Below the pieces are notes generated by a model that ran no database searches, was not told where the DNA came from, and saw only the letters and a program-made list of their open reading frames with translations. Below, in pieces: positions 36,249 to 46,370 of a stretch of 64,000 bases of DNA. Both the position numbers and the translations under genes were made by a program. Numbering within the stretch: position 1 is the stretch's first letter; every line of letters starts with the position of its first letter. Source of the DNA: Hemerocallis citrina. Its lineage: Eukaryota > Streptophyta > Magnoliopsida > Asparagales > Asphodelaceae. The stretch covers positions 113,579,073-113,643,072 of the forward strand of contig CM030363.1 in the NCBI GenBank assembly GCA_017893485.1, written 5' to 3'.

Positions 36249-39200
36249 ATGTCACGTCCCGCTTCCCAAAATAGTAATTCGAGCACGTAACGTAGGCCCA
36301 GCGAATGATGTAAACACCATCCATAAGCTGTACCAGACTAAGTCATCAATAAGAACAATAAAATACAACCACGTAAGAAATATAACCACATGAATCAAAG
36401 ATAAATTCCAATAATAAATGAAATAATCCAACAATATAAATATCCAACATCTGGAATCAAAACAAACTACGGGTCATAAAGCACAAAAACACAGTGCAAG
36501 TTATAATAATGTTCAAGAAATAAATCTAGCAACAAATAAATCTAAGCAGCACAGACTGGTTCATCTTTAGAAACGTTGCTCGCCAATTCCTTCGGGAATA
36601 GATCCTTCAGTACCTGTAAAATCTTGATTTAAAAAGAAAGAAAAGAGTTCCCTTAGAGCAAGTCGTGGGCAGCAAGTAGAGAAAATAGAGGATAAAAGAA
36701 AGCATGTATATCAAAGAATAGGGACATGGTCAAAGACAAAGAACAAAACAAAGATAGGCAATAATATCAAAGGTGTACAATAATCACGCATGTAATGAGT
36801 GATGTCAAGTCAAGATCAAGCATGAGATGTAGGTTATTAAGTATTTTATTAATCTACCTAGTGCACGTACTACTGCGTCCCATTCCACAGGTTTGGCGCA
36901 AGCACAGTGATCGTTTTAGACCGATGGTGAATTCACAGATCGTGTACTTGGCATTGATAACAATAAGTTACAATCATGAATCATCAATAAATCATTGCAA
37001 TCAATACTCCTCCTTCCAAGACAATACAATATAATGATGAGGCCATACCGAATACATTTTCCAATTGTTCACGACCAAGTCTACCCATAATACCCCGGCT
37101 TGTTAATAGTTTATTTTCATCCTATGTAAGCAAGCAAGAGAGTTTCAATGTTGTATAATACTAAGTGTGTCTAATTCTATGTGCTACAGACAAAGCATGA
37201 GGCAAACACATCAAATAAGCACAATTCACATAATCAGGACAGCATAACCTTGTTGTACTGAAATATAGATTACAACCACTACAAAATAGCAAATCTGAAT
37301 CCGCCGAGAGTTCTAGAAAGTAGACTTCGACACGATTCCAATGAATATACTTAAGGCATATAAAGGATACAGGAACTAGGGTGAAAACTCTATTCTATTC
37401 AAGTTTTATGTTCAGGCAACAGGCAATAGGTTGTGTTCAACTAATTATTTCATGTCAGAGAACTCTTTAATGAAATCTATAAAAATTCAGGAAAGTACCT
37501 GTTCATGTCTAGGTCCAGCATAATTTATTTTAGAGTTTTCTTTTACTGTTAACAGGATCAAATAAAATATAGAACAGCAGGATACGCATGCAATTGTGAG
37601 TCTGAAATTTATAACATAGCTGAACTAAAATGTTGATATCTAGCAAATGACACATCGAAACTTAGATCCGTCAAAGGATGTTAAACTAGACATTAGAGGA
37701 TAAAAATTCATGTTTGTAGAGTAAATTCAAATTATGACATTATCATGGGTGAAAATCCGATCCCAAATGAAACAACTAGCAGTCCAGAAATTGTCTTAAC
37801 ATGAATAGGCAAATAAATAAATCATATAATCACATGTAGCATGCAAATTGGTAGTCAAAGTAATCCTAGGTGTCAACATGCAAATTTCTAACTTTTAGAT
37901 ACAATTATGACAGGCATGGTATCAATTCATTGATCAACTTCAATCTAGCACATACAATTTAACATGTCCAACTTGTCAAGTAGTCCTATGCATGAATCTT
38001 GTTATTTAAATGTCCATATGCATGAAACAATGCGGACTATGTTTTAGATCAAAGAGATAGCACTATGTTAAGAGTATGTCGGGTTAGCTCGTGTAAACCG
38101 TCAATAAACTTAACGAAATTGTCAAAACCAGTATGATAACGAAATGGACGGGATCTACCTGCGGGAGATCAAATAAACTCGAACAGAGTAAAATGCTAGT
38201 TCAAGAAGAGACTTACCTGTTATATTGCAAATTCAAATAATAAGAATAACGGGATCAAAATCCCTGGCCAAAATCCCAAAGACACGTGCGAAATACGTGC
38301 GAAGAAACAAAAGCAAACAAAACAACAGCTCACGGCAAGATCACACCAAATTGACCAGAACAGCAAACAACAATCTCCGGATCCGCTGTGAGCCGAACAC
38401 CAAACAGCGAGCTCGCACAATCGGTCAGCATCTTCAACCTCGGCACGGAGAGAGAGAGAGAGAGAGAGAACGGCTGCGACTGCGGTGAGGCACTGCAATG
38501 GGGCGGAGCGACATCGGCACCACGGCGAAGACGTCGGCACCACGGTCAGGAAGCGACGGTGGCGATGCCAGCCTCGACGAAGACGACTCTGTTTTCGGTT
38601 AGAAACAGAGGGACAACGACAATGGCGATCGGAGACTCGAACGGCGACGCTAGGCCTTCGGTGGAGCACCGAGGGATGGCGGTGATAATGGTAGGGTGCA
38701 CGGAGATGGGTTAGGGTGACGAGAAAAACCACGGTGGATTGGGTCGACGAGGAGAACAGGGATGACGATGAGGGAACAAGACGGCAATAAGGTCGAGGGG
38801 ATGGAGACGATGATGGTGGTGACGGAGGTGGAAGGGGATCGGAGTAGCCAACAGGGTATAGGGTTTCGGTTTGGTTTTGGGGTGCAACGAAAACAGAGAT
38901 GGGATCAGGGAGAGAGAAACGACGGTGAGAGAGAGAGAGTAGAATAGATTTAGGGTTATTTTAATAGGGTATATATAGAGTATCAAGAATTAGGGTTTTA
39001 GGTTGAGATTATGTGGGTTTTAGGTATCGGTTTTGGCTCTAAAAAGAGAAAAATGAATGCAATGAAATGAGACGAACATAAAGAAGAACAAATCAGACTC
39101 AAAATAGAAACAGCGAAATTTGCAAAGAGAACATAATCCAATCAAAGAACACAGATCGATCAAGAAAGAACAAAACAACCCAAGAAAAGACAAAATACAC

Positions 39201-39271
39201 TATAACAAATGGATCCAAATACAATAATCAAAAGAAAACAAAATACATCAAAACCGAAAATAGGGCTTACA
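36249..39271 (-). repeat. Element 1 3' LTR (full length, 3023 bp)
   Basis: On the plus strand it starts TGTCACGTCCCGCTTCCC and ends GGGCTTACA, then the polypurine-tract complement. In sense orientation a TATA-like TATATATA lies near 38970-38976, only about 300 bp into the LTR. That leaves an unusually long R/U5 of roughly 2.7 kb, with a GC-rich stretch (38300-38900) just after the predicted start. Reading frames of 60-170 codons there on both strands have no recognisable domain and track base composition, so I do not call genes. An AG microsatellite at 38449-38470 is shorter in the copy at 63283-63298. Confidence 0.9.
38965..38985 (-). promoter_or_regulatory. Predicted TATA box of element 1 3' LTR
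   Basis: TATATATA in sense orientation sits close to the LTR start. A similar TATATATAC lies near 6447-6454 and 45981-45988 in the element 2 LTR remnant, so the position is conserved in the family. The element 1 5' LTR has lost this segment by deletion. Transcription start is not shown by the sequence alone. Confidence 0.5.
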
Positions 39272-39286
39272 AATCCCACCCACCTT
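39272..39286 (-). other. Element 1 polypurine tract
   Basis: Directly inside the 3' LTR, the minus strand reads AAGGTGGGTGGGATT, mostly purines. It is preceded by the sense sequence for TTCGA..ACGAAATTCTTCTTG, a stretch often seen between the pol stop and the polypurine tract in plant chromoviruses. It would prime plus-strand DNA synthesis. Element 2 has the equivalent AAGGTAGGTAGGATT at 6836-6850 and 46371-46385. Confidence 0.75.
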
Positions 39287-39379
39287 ACAAGAAGAATTTC
39301 GTCATCGAAATTCATACAAGAGGTACATAGGGCAAACCCCGACACAACCAAAACAAAACAAAGTAAAACAAAACAAGCA

Positions 39380-39727
39380 CTACTTAAACAAATGAGGGAA
39401 CCTCTCCCGAATCTATTCCTCTAACTCCCAAGTAGACTCCACTGGAGAGCGAGGATCCCAAGAAACTCGGACCAACTTGATGACTCTATTCTTTAGCACC
39501 TTCTCTCGACGGTCTAAGATAGAGACGGGTCGAATTTTACAGGACAAATCTGGCCTCACAGACAAGTCTGAGTAGTCAACCACATGACTATCATCTCTGA
39601 TGTATTTCCTGAGCAGAGAAACATGGAATACATCATGGACACCTGCAAAAGCTGGCGGTAGCGTGAGTATGTAAGATACCTTGCCCACACGTTCCACAAT
39701 AACGAATGAACCGATGAATCGAGGACT
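39380..39727 (-). pseudogene. pol: Element 1 integrase C-terminus and chromodomain (broken)
   Basis: The minus strand encodes the end of integrase (FVIVERVGKVSY..., VFHVSLLRKYI) followed by a chromodomain with VLKNRVIKLVRVSW and ESTWELEE. In chromoviruses this domain follows integrase and is thought to direct insertion toward marked chromatin. A stop at 39728-39730 separates it from upstream integrase and another at 39413-39415 cuts the last 10 or so codons. The natural end is the TAG at 39380-39382, after HLFK. The stops are shared with the first copy where that is visible. Confidence 0.85.
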
Positions 39728-40839
39728 CTACTTGCCTCCACTGCTGAAACGGATAACACCTTTCCAAGGCGATACCTTGAGGAACACATGCTTGCCTGCC
39801 TCAAACTCTAGAGGTCTCTGACGACAATCATCCCACCTCTTCTGCCGATCCTGAGCGGCTTGCAATTGGTTGCGGGTCTGAGCCACGGCATCAACTGTCT
39901 TCGTGATCAACTTAGGACCTAAAAGCTTCCTCTCGCCGATATAATCCCAACAGACCGGCGATCTACACTTGCGCCCATACAAAGCTTCGAATGGAGTAGC
40001 CTTGAGACTCGCCTGGTAACTATTATTTTATAAGAGAACTTCACCAAGTGAAGATCCTCCCACGAACCTCCAAACTGAAGAACGCAGGATCTCAACATAT
40101 CTTCTAGGGTCTGAATTATCCTTTCTGACTACCCATCCGTCTGAGGACAGAATGCTGTACTGTAGCTCAACTTAGTACACAAGCTCCTCTGCAAACTCTC
40201 CCAGAACTGAGACCTGAATGTCGAATCTCTATCCGATACGATGCTGACAGGAACTCCATGCAGACGAACAACCTCCTGAACGTACTCCTCAGCCAAACTC
40301 TCCGTGGATAGACCCACACAGAAAGGAATGAAGTGATCACACTTCGTCAGCCGATCCACTATCACCCAGATAGCATTATGACCTTTAAGACTCCTCGGCA
40401 AAGCTGTCATAAAGTCCATCGTGATATTCTCACACTTCCATTTAGGGATAGGAAGGTGTTGCAAAAGTCTTGCGGTCCTCTGATGCTCCGCCTTCACCTG
40501 CTGACAGATTAGGCACTAGGCGACGAATCGAGCCACATCCCGCTTCATACCATGCCACCAGAAATGCTGTTTCAAGTACCTGTACATCTTGGTACCACCA
40601 CGATGAATAGAATATGGGGACTGATGAGCTTCCTCGAGTAGCTTCTGCCTGACTTCTCCTCTAGGTACACACAACCTAGAGCCAAACCGAAGCGACCCAT
40701 TAGCATGGACGACCAAATCAAATCTCAAACCAGCTTCTACATCACTCCAAAACTCTTGCAATTGCTGATCACTCCCTTGAGTTGCCTTGATCTGCTCAAC
40801 CAAGGAAGATTGCAACTGCAACAACATAACCTGCCAATC
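39728..40839 (-). pseudogene. pol: Element 1 integrase (broken)
   Basis: Integrase of a Ty3/gypsy element. The zinc-binding HHCC motif is visible as AHQSPYSIH and QCLICQQ, followed by the catalytic core with MDF and VSDRD carrying the first two acidic residues. A stop at 40129-40131 directly follows QTDG; the third catalytic residue, Glu of the following SER, lies just beyond it, so no active core can be made from this frame. The C-terminal part (RKCRSPVCWD) continues from 40128 to the next stop at 39728-39730. This copy also has a TAG at 40516-40518 inside the zinc motif where the first copy reads CAG. Confidence 0.92.
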
Positions 40840-41397
40840 TCATCCGGGAAGCAACACCTCCAACTCCAGCCTCCTTATGTCTGCCACTAGCTCCTTCTGT
40901 TGAGTGAGGAACATAGCGGCAGGCCTTCGACTCAAAGCATCCGGCATCGAATTTACTCTGCCCGGGAGATACTGCAAATTGATGTCCAAGTCTGCCATCA
41001 ATTCCATCCATCTCCTCGGCCTCATGTTCAACTCCTTCTGCGTGAACACATACTTGAGGCTCTTGTGACCTGTTAAAATCTCAACTCTATCCCCAAGCAA
41101 AAAGTGCCTCCACAACTTCAGGGCAAAAACCACAACTGCAATTTCCAGAGCATGCGTAGGATAGTTCTTCTCATGAGGTCTCAACTGCCTCGATGCATAA
41201 GCGACAACCCTGCCTTGCTGCATCAGCACTGCTCCCAGACCTCTCCCCGAAGCATCACAATGGATCACAAAACCACCCGAACTGTCGGGTATAGTCAACA
41301 TAGGCGCTGACGTTAACCGACGCTTCAACTCGGCAAAAGCTTCATCACAAGCTTCATCCCAGACAAACTTCTGCTCATTCCTGGTCAAACTGGTCAA
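40840..41397 (-). pseudogene. pol: Element 1 RNase H (broken, altered active site)
   Basis: A 185-codon frame with the Ty3/gypsy RNase H domain, which would degrade the RNA strand during reverse transcription. [13 protein letters not shown] holds the first Asp (residue 48) and HALEIAVV the Glu (85). The third acidic residue, normally in a T-D-H-K-S-L motif, is Gly here (LTGHKSLKY, residue 110) and also in the first copy, so the domain was probably inactive before the duplication. The frame ends at a TGA (40840-40842) just after LLPG, before the integrase. A stop at 41422-41424 separates it from RT. Confidence 0.92.
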
Positions 41398-41421
41398 GGG
41401 TCCAGCGATATTGGAGAAATC

Positions 41422-42438
41422 CTAAACGAACTTCCGATAGTAACCAGCCAAACCAAGGAAACTCCGCACCTCTGGAACAGACTTCGGAATAGGCCAATCC
41501 TTGACCGTAGAAACCTTCGATGGATCCACAGAAACACCAGCAACCGAAATAATGTGGCCAAGAAAAGCAACCCGATCCAGCAAGAACTCACACTTATCGA
41601 GCTTCCCAAACAGCTGGTTCTCCCTCAAGGTCTGCAGAACCACCTTCAGATGCTCAGCATGATCTGCCCTGTTCCGTGAGTACACCAATATGTCGTCGAT
41701 GAAGACCATGACAAACTGATTCAAGAACGGCGAAAACACACAGTTCATCAAACTCATGAACACAACCGGTGCATTAGTCACTCCAAGAGACATCACCAAG
41801 AACTCGTAAAGCCCATACCTCGTTCGGAACACCATTTTCGGAACATCCTCTGACTTCACCCTGACTTGATGATACTGGGAACGAAGATCTAACTTCGAGA
41901 ACACCGAAGCACCTCCCAGTTGGTCAAACAAATCGTCAATCCTCGGTAATGGATGCCGATTCTTGACAGCAACATTGTTCAACTCCCTGTAGTCAATGCA
42001 AAGCCTGCGGCTTCCATCCTTCTTGCTGACAAACAGAACAGGGGCTCCCCAAAGTGAAATACTAGGTCTGACAAAACCCTTACTAAGCAGCTCCTGAACT
42101 TGCACCTTTAGTTCTGCCAATTCAATCGGCACCATACGATACGAACTCTTGGAAATAGGGGTCGTACCTGGCTGAACATCAATGCGGAACTCCACATCTC
42201 GGACTGGCAGCAGACCGGGCAATTCCTTGGGAAACACATCAAGGAAGTCCCGCAATACTAAGGGTGCAACAACCCCATTAGAACTCAGCAACACAAAAGA
42301 AACAGCCTTGGGGTCCATCAAGTTCTTGACACGCCCTGACGATGTCTCACCCGCATGGAAAACAAACTTTAGTTGACCAGAGAGCCTGAAAGTCGCCTTC
42401 TTCTCCCGAAAATCAATCACGGCATAGGAAACACCCAA
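41422..42438 (-). pseudogene. pol: Element 1 reverse transcriptase (broken upstream and downstream)
   Basis: A 338-codon open stretch containing the whole RT palm and fingers. Key motifs are VPIELAELK (about residue 103), [19 protein letters not shown] (135-153), [11 protein letters not shown] with the first catalytic Asp (184) and FIDDILVYS with the other two (248, 249). FIDD replaces the more usual YVDD/YIDD. The domain itself is uninterrupted, which makes it the best region for a phylogeny. It is flanked by in-frame stops at 42439-42441 (where a Trp is usual, in GMDW-type motifs) and 41422-41424. It is not a functional gene. Confidence 0.95.
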
Positions 42439-42704
42439 CTAGTCCATGCCCAGAATGACATCGAAATCGGAATTGGGAATCACAATTAAATCAGCCGAGA
42501 ACACCACACTACCAATCAGCAACGGGCTCTGCTTGCAAACCCTAGAACAGACAATGAAACCTCCACCTGTGGTGATGTCCCAAGCTGCGGGAATAGCATC
42601 GCTAGCCAAACCATAATGATCGACAAAGCGAGAAGAAATAAAAGAGTGGGTAGCACCTGAATCAAACAACACATGAGCTGGAAGAGAGAAGACTAAAATC
42701 ACAC
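42439..42704 (-). pseudogene. pol: Element 1 aspartic protease (broken)
   Basis: The retropepsin-type protease that would cleave the Gag-Pol polyprotein. It has the active-site triad in LFDSGATHSFIS and ends at GMD, followed by a stop at 42439-42441. Taking its start at 42704 follows from the predicted splice acceptor: the residues before LPAHVLFDSG then continue directly from the nucleocapsid end. Without splicing, the same frame is preceded by about 40 hydrophobic codons that match no Gag or protease feature and by a TAG at 42820-42822. Confidence 0.88.
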
Positions 42705-42833
42705 CTAGAAGAAGATCAAACAAAGAATAAGGGGCTAGCAGGATATATACACGAATAATTGTACAAAGGAGAAAAAACAACAACATGTAGAAAACTGAAA
42801 GAAAGAAAAGAAAATACAACTACTGTGATATAC
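42705..42833 (-). other. Putative spliceosomal intron between gag and protease
   Basis: On the sense (minus) strand the 129-nt segment starts G|GTATATCACAG and ends TTTGATCTTCTTCTAG|GTG, with a pyrimidine-rich 3' end and about half U overall. That is typical of plant introns. Removing it joins the nucleocapsid frame to the protease frame exactly (a Gly codon is rebuilt across the junction). It also removes the in-frame TAG at 42820-42822 that would end Gag. The length is a multiple of three, so the stop rather than a frameshift separates the frames when unspliced. The same structure is present at 3171-3299. Splicing is inferred, not shown. Confidence 0.7.
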
Positions 42834-44036
42834 CTACAACCACTCTAACAGCAACTTCCGCTTCCTCGGGGTTCAGGTTATAAGCCTGACCACGACCTCC
42901 AACCAGACCTCCTCTAGGAGCCATACGCCTCTGATCAAAGACTTGCCTCTGCGGAGGAAGAGACGGCCTACCCTGACTACACGTCGGCACTCCTAGCTGA
43001 GCAGCACTAGCAACCGGTGCTGGAGCTCTATTCCTCGGACAGTCACGAACCATATGCTCACTGCTCCCACACACTAAACACAGACAGTTGGACATCCTGC
43101 AGTCTCACTGTGAATGCCCAGTCTTATGGGAGTAGCTACAAGTCTCAACATTCCTCGGGACAATAGGTGCGTACGGCTGTGCTCTCATAGGAGGGGGCAG
43201 AACTGGCCTTCGAATAGGTCTTCCGGAAGGCCGAGCTGCAACAGGGTGCGAAACAGTCCTCTGAGGAACACTAGACCTGCTGAGATTCTGCTATTGGATC
43301 CGAGCCGCATCCAGAACATCGGAATAAGCACGAAGCCGAAGAGCAGCCAAACGATCTTGGAGGGGAAAGCTCAAGCCCGACTGAAATCGACTAGCCCGAG
43401 CCTCACTAGTGGCAACAAGGGTAGGGGCGAAGCGACTGAGCCGAGTAAACTCTACAGCATACTCGTCCACGGAATGGTTTCCGTAATTAAGATAATGCTC
43501 AAATTAATTCCGTCACAAGTGAAGTAGGCAGCAACAAATGACATTTAAGAACATTATCTAACTGACCTGAGTTAGGGAAACAAACTGTCGCTCCATCTCT
43601 TTCTTGGTGACACTGGAAAAGAACTTCTTCATAAAACTCTCAGAGAAAGTGGCCCACTCAATGGGTCACGGCATCCTTTCGGATTCAACCCGCCACCAGA
43701 TATGAGTGAGATCCATCAATTGGATGCGATCCACGTCCACACGATCTGCCTCGGCAACACGAGCGGCAACCAGGAGTTGCTCCGTCCGGATAAGCCATTG
43801 CTCGGCCTCCAACAGCAACTCAGTACCCGAAAACTTATCCGGTCCGCTACTGTACTAGGCCTAGGTGGCAGAGCACTATGTGCAGGTCTAGTAACATTCC
43901 CATTGGCGGCCAAAGTGGCTCTCATCGACTCATTGTGCTCCTGCTGAAGAGCCATAATCTGCTGGATCGTCTGGAGAATGGTAGCGTTGTCTGGCTACCC
44001 ATCCCCTGAGCGAGAAGAAGAATTCCCATGAGCCAT
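42834..44036 (-). pseudogene. gag: Element 1 gag (broken)
   Basis: Capsid/nucleocapsid gene, starting at ATG 44034-44036 (MAHGNSSS). It shows a retrotransposon Gag-like region (EWATFSESFMKKFFSS, then VAEFTRLSRFAP) and a nucleocapsid with a CCHC zinc knuckle, CLVCGSSEHMVRDC. An upstream degenerate knuckle (CSYSHKTGHSQ) has Ser for its second Cys and a stop at 43104-43106. Other shared stops lie at 43995-43997 and 43666-43668, and there are frame changes around 43850. The nucleocapsid frame runs on to 42834, the predicted splice donor. It cannot make Gag as it stands. Confidence 0.85.
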
Positions 44037-44227
44037 AGCCTGAAACACGATCAAAGATAGTCAGTACCCAAATTACATGTTGGTTATTATACAAATATTC
44101 ATGTGATTATCGTGGTGTGCAAATCACTGAGTTAACCCGGCTAGAGCCAAACTCGACTAATATATCAATTAAAGCCAAACCTTCACAAAGTCGGTTACAT
44201 TTGACTGATATATTATCCAAAATCTGG

Positions 44228-44239
44228 GCTCTGATACCA
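44228..44239 (-). other. Element 1 primer-binding site (initiator tRNA-Met)
   Basis: The minus strand reads TGGTATCAGAGC, the standard plant PBS complementary to the 3' end of initiator tRNA-Met. It lies 10 nt inside the 5' LTR, a longer spacer than usual. The same site is at 4693-4704 in the first copy. Confidence 0.95.
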
Positions 44240-44249
44240 CTAAAAATCC

Positions 44250-45842
44250 TGTCATGCCCAGCTTCCCAAAATACAGAATACGAGCACGTAACGTAGGCCC
44301 AACGAATGATATAAACACCATCCATAAGCCGTATCAGACTAACTCAGCAATAAGAACAACAAAATACAACCACGCAAGAAATATAACCACATGAATCAAT
44401 GATAAATTCCAATAATAAATGAAATAATCCAACAATATAAATATCCAATAATTGGGATCAAAACAAACTACCGGTCATAAAGCCCAAAAACAAAGTACAA
44501 GTCATAACAATGTTCAAGAAAATAAATCTAGCAGCAAATAAATCTAAGCAGCGCTGACTGGTTCCATCTTTAGAAACGTTGCTCGCCAATTCCTTCGGGA
44601 ACAGATCCTTCAGTACCTGTAAAATTTTGATCTAAGAAGAAAGAAAAGAGTGCCCTTAGTGCAAATCGTGTGCAGCAAGTAGAGAAAACAGAGGATAAAG
44701 GAAAACATGTATATCAAATAATAGGGACATGGTCAAAGACAAAGAACAAAACAAAGACAGACAATAATATCAAAGGTGTACAATAATCACGCATGTAATA
44801 AGTGATGTCAAGTCAATATCAAGAATGATATGCAGGTTATTAAGTATTGTATTAATCTATCTAGTGCACGTACTACTGCATCCCATTCCACAGGTTCGAC
44901 GTAAGCACAGTGATCGTTTTAGACCGATGGTGAATTCACAGATCGTGTACTCGGCATTGATAACAATAATTTACAATCATGAATCATCAATAATTCATTG
45001 CAATCAATACTCCTCCTTCCAAGACAATACAATATAACGATGAGGCCTTACCGAGTATATTTCCCGATCGTTCGCTACCAAGTCTACCCATAATACCCCG
45101 GATTGTTAATAGTTTACTTTCATCCTATGTGAGCAAGCAAGAGGGTGTCAATGTTGTATAATACTAAGTGTGTCTAATTCTATTCGCTACAGACAAAGAT
45201 GTGGCAAACACATCAAATAAGCACAATTCACATAAGCAGGATAGCATGACCTTGCTGTACTAAAATACAGATTAAAACCACTACAAAATAGCAAATTTGA
45301 ATCCGCCGGGAGGTCTAGAAAGTAGACTTCCACACAGTTCTAGAGAATATAATTAAGGCATATAAATGATACAGGAACTAGGGTGAAAAATCTATTCTCT
45401 TCAGTTTTTATGTTCAGGCTACATGCAGTAAGTTGTGTTCAACTAATTATTTCAGGTCAGAGAACTCATTAATAAAATCTATAAAAATTCAGGGAAGTAC
45501 ATATAAATGTCTAGGTCCAGCATAATTTATTTCATATTTTTCTTTTACTGTTAACGGGATAAAATAAAAAATAGATTAGCAATGTGGGTTCTGGGTATCG
45601 GTTTTGGCTCTAAAAAGAGAAAAATGAATGCAATGAGATGAGACGAACGTAAAGGAGAACAAATCAGACTCAAAATAGAAAGAGCGAAATTTGTAAACAG
45701 AATAGTATTCAACCAAAGAACACAGATCGATCAAGAGAGAACAAAAGAACCCAAGAAAAAACAAAATACACTATAACAAATGGATCCAAATACAATAATC
45801 AAAAGAAAACAAAATACAGCAAAACCGAAAATAGGGCTTACA
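44250..45842 (-). repeat. Element 1 5' LTR (1593 bp, internally deleted)
   Basis: The ends match the 3' LTR (TGTCATGCCCAGC to GGGCTTACA), but it is about 1430 bp shorter. Homology jumps at about 45580, from sequence like 37570 to sequence like 39008. The missing part includes the predicted TATA region and the GC-rich leader. The 5' LTR is the one that drives element transcription, so this copy could no longer start a normal transcript. The same deletion is in the first copy, so it predates the block duplication. Confidence 0.88.
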
Positions 45843-45847
45843 ATTAA

Positions 45848-46370
45848 TGATGGTGGTAGTGCAGGGCTGAGGAAGGGAGATGAAAGGCGACAAGTTTGGG
45901 AAAGAAGTAGAGCGTGGAAGGAGAGAGGTGACCGCTGTAAGGGTAAGGTTGCACAGTATAAATAGGGTTAGGGTTAGGTTAGTATATATAGAGAATAATT
46001 AGGATATTGGGTTTGGGTAATGCGTTATCAGGTTTCGAATTGAGATCCACTAAGGGTAAGGGTTTAAAGGGTTTGAATTCAATAGGAAAAATTATAGGGT
46101 TTTGGGTTTAAATCCAATAGGGGAAAAGAATAAATAAATAATAAAAATAAGATTAATAAATGGACTAATTGGGGATATCAATACACAAAATTTGAATAGG
46201 ATGAACAACAAAATCTTCAGCATAAAAAATTAAATATATTGGGAGATAAAAATTGAGTTGAAAGAAAATAATAAATTCTATTATTAAATGAACAAATTAC
46301 AGGGATTCAGAGATAAAATAAACAACTAACAATACCAATAAAAATACAGTAACTGAAAACACGGGTTACA
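45848..46370 (-). repeat. End fragment of element 2 3' LTR (second copy)
   Basis: Counterpart of 6313-6835, ending ACGGGTTACA at 46370 before the polypurine tract of element 2. The element 1 target duplication on this side has mutated to ATTAA (45843-45847). Confidence 0.8.

Larger units (their letters stand above)
27816..39171. repeat. Segmental duplication block B (first copy)
   Basis: This block matches 52684-64000 with only about 0.3-0.5% mismatches by eye, plus length changes in TA and C runs and a 12-bp insertion near 53550 in the other copy. It holds the start of the element 2 3' LTR, a solo LTR, a truncated family-2 LTR and the element 1 3' LTR. The left breakpoint falls at ATGGGCCCGAATTTGG. 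To its left the copies have unrelated sequence (27700-27815 against 52600-52683). Confidence 0.97.
36249..45842 (-). mobile_element. Element 1: Ty3/gypsy chromovirus, complete structure, coding-dead
   Basis: The order on the minus strand is 5' LTR (44250-45842), PBS, gag, putative intron, protease, RT, RNase H, integrase, chromodomain, polypurine tract and 3' LTR (36249-39271). The LTRs begin and end TG/CA. The target duplication is GTTAA on the left (36244-36248) and ATTAA on the right here (45843-45847), but an exact GTTAA in the other copy (6308-6312). The LTRs differ by several percent, so the insertion is much older than the roughly 1% block duplication. Domain order and the chromodomain indicate a plant chromovirus, most like Tekay/Del; the lineage needs an RT tree. 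It is nested in the 3' LTR of element 2. Confidence 0.95.

Noticed and set aside
38220..38732. 170-codon minus-strand frame with Arg/His/Cys-rich text, repeated at 63055-63561
   Set aside because: It lies wholly in the GC-rich leader part of an LTR, overlaps long frames on other strands, has no domain and changes length with the AG microsatellite. It is a composition effect.
41422..42438. A working reverse transcriptase gene
   Set aside because: The domain is open, but it has no start of its own in the family, is flanked by in-frame stops, and the rest of gag-pol is broken in many places.
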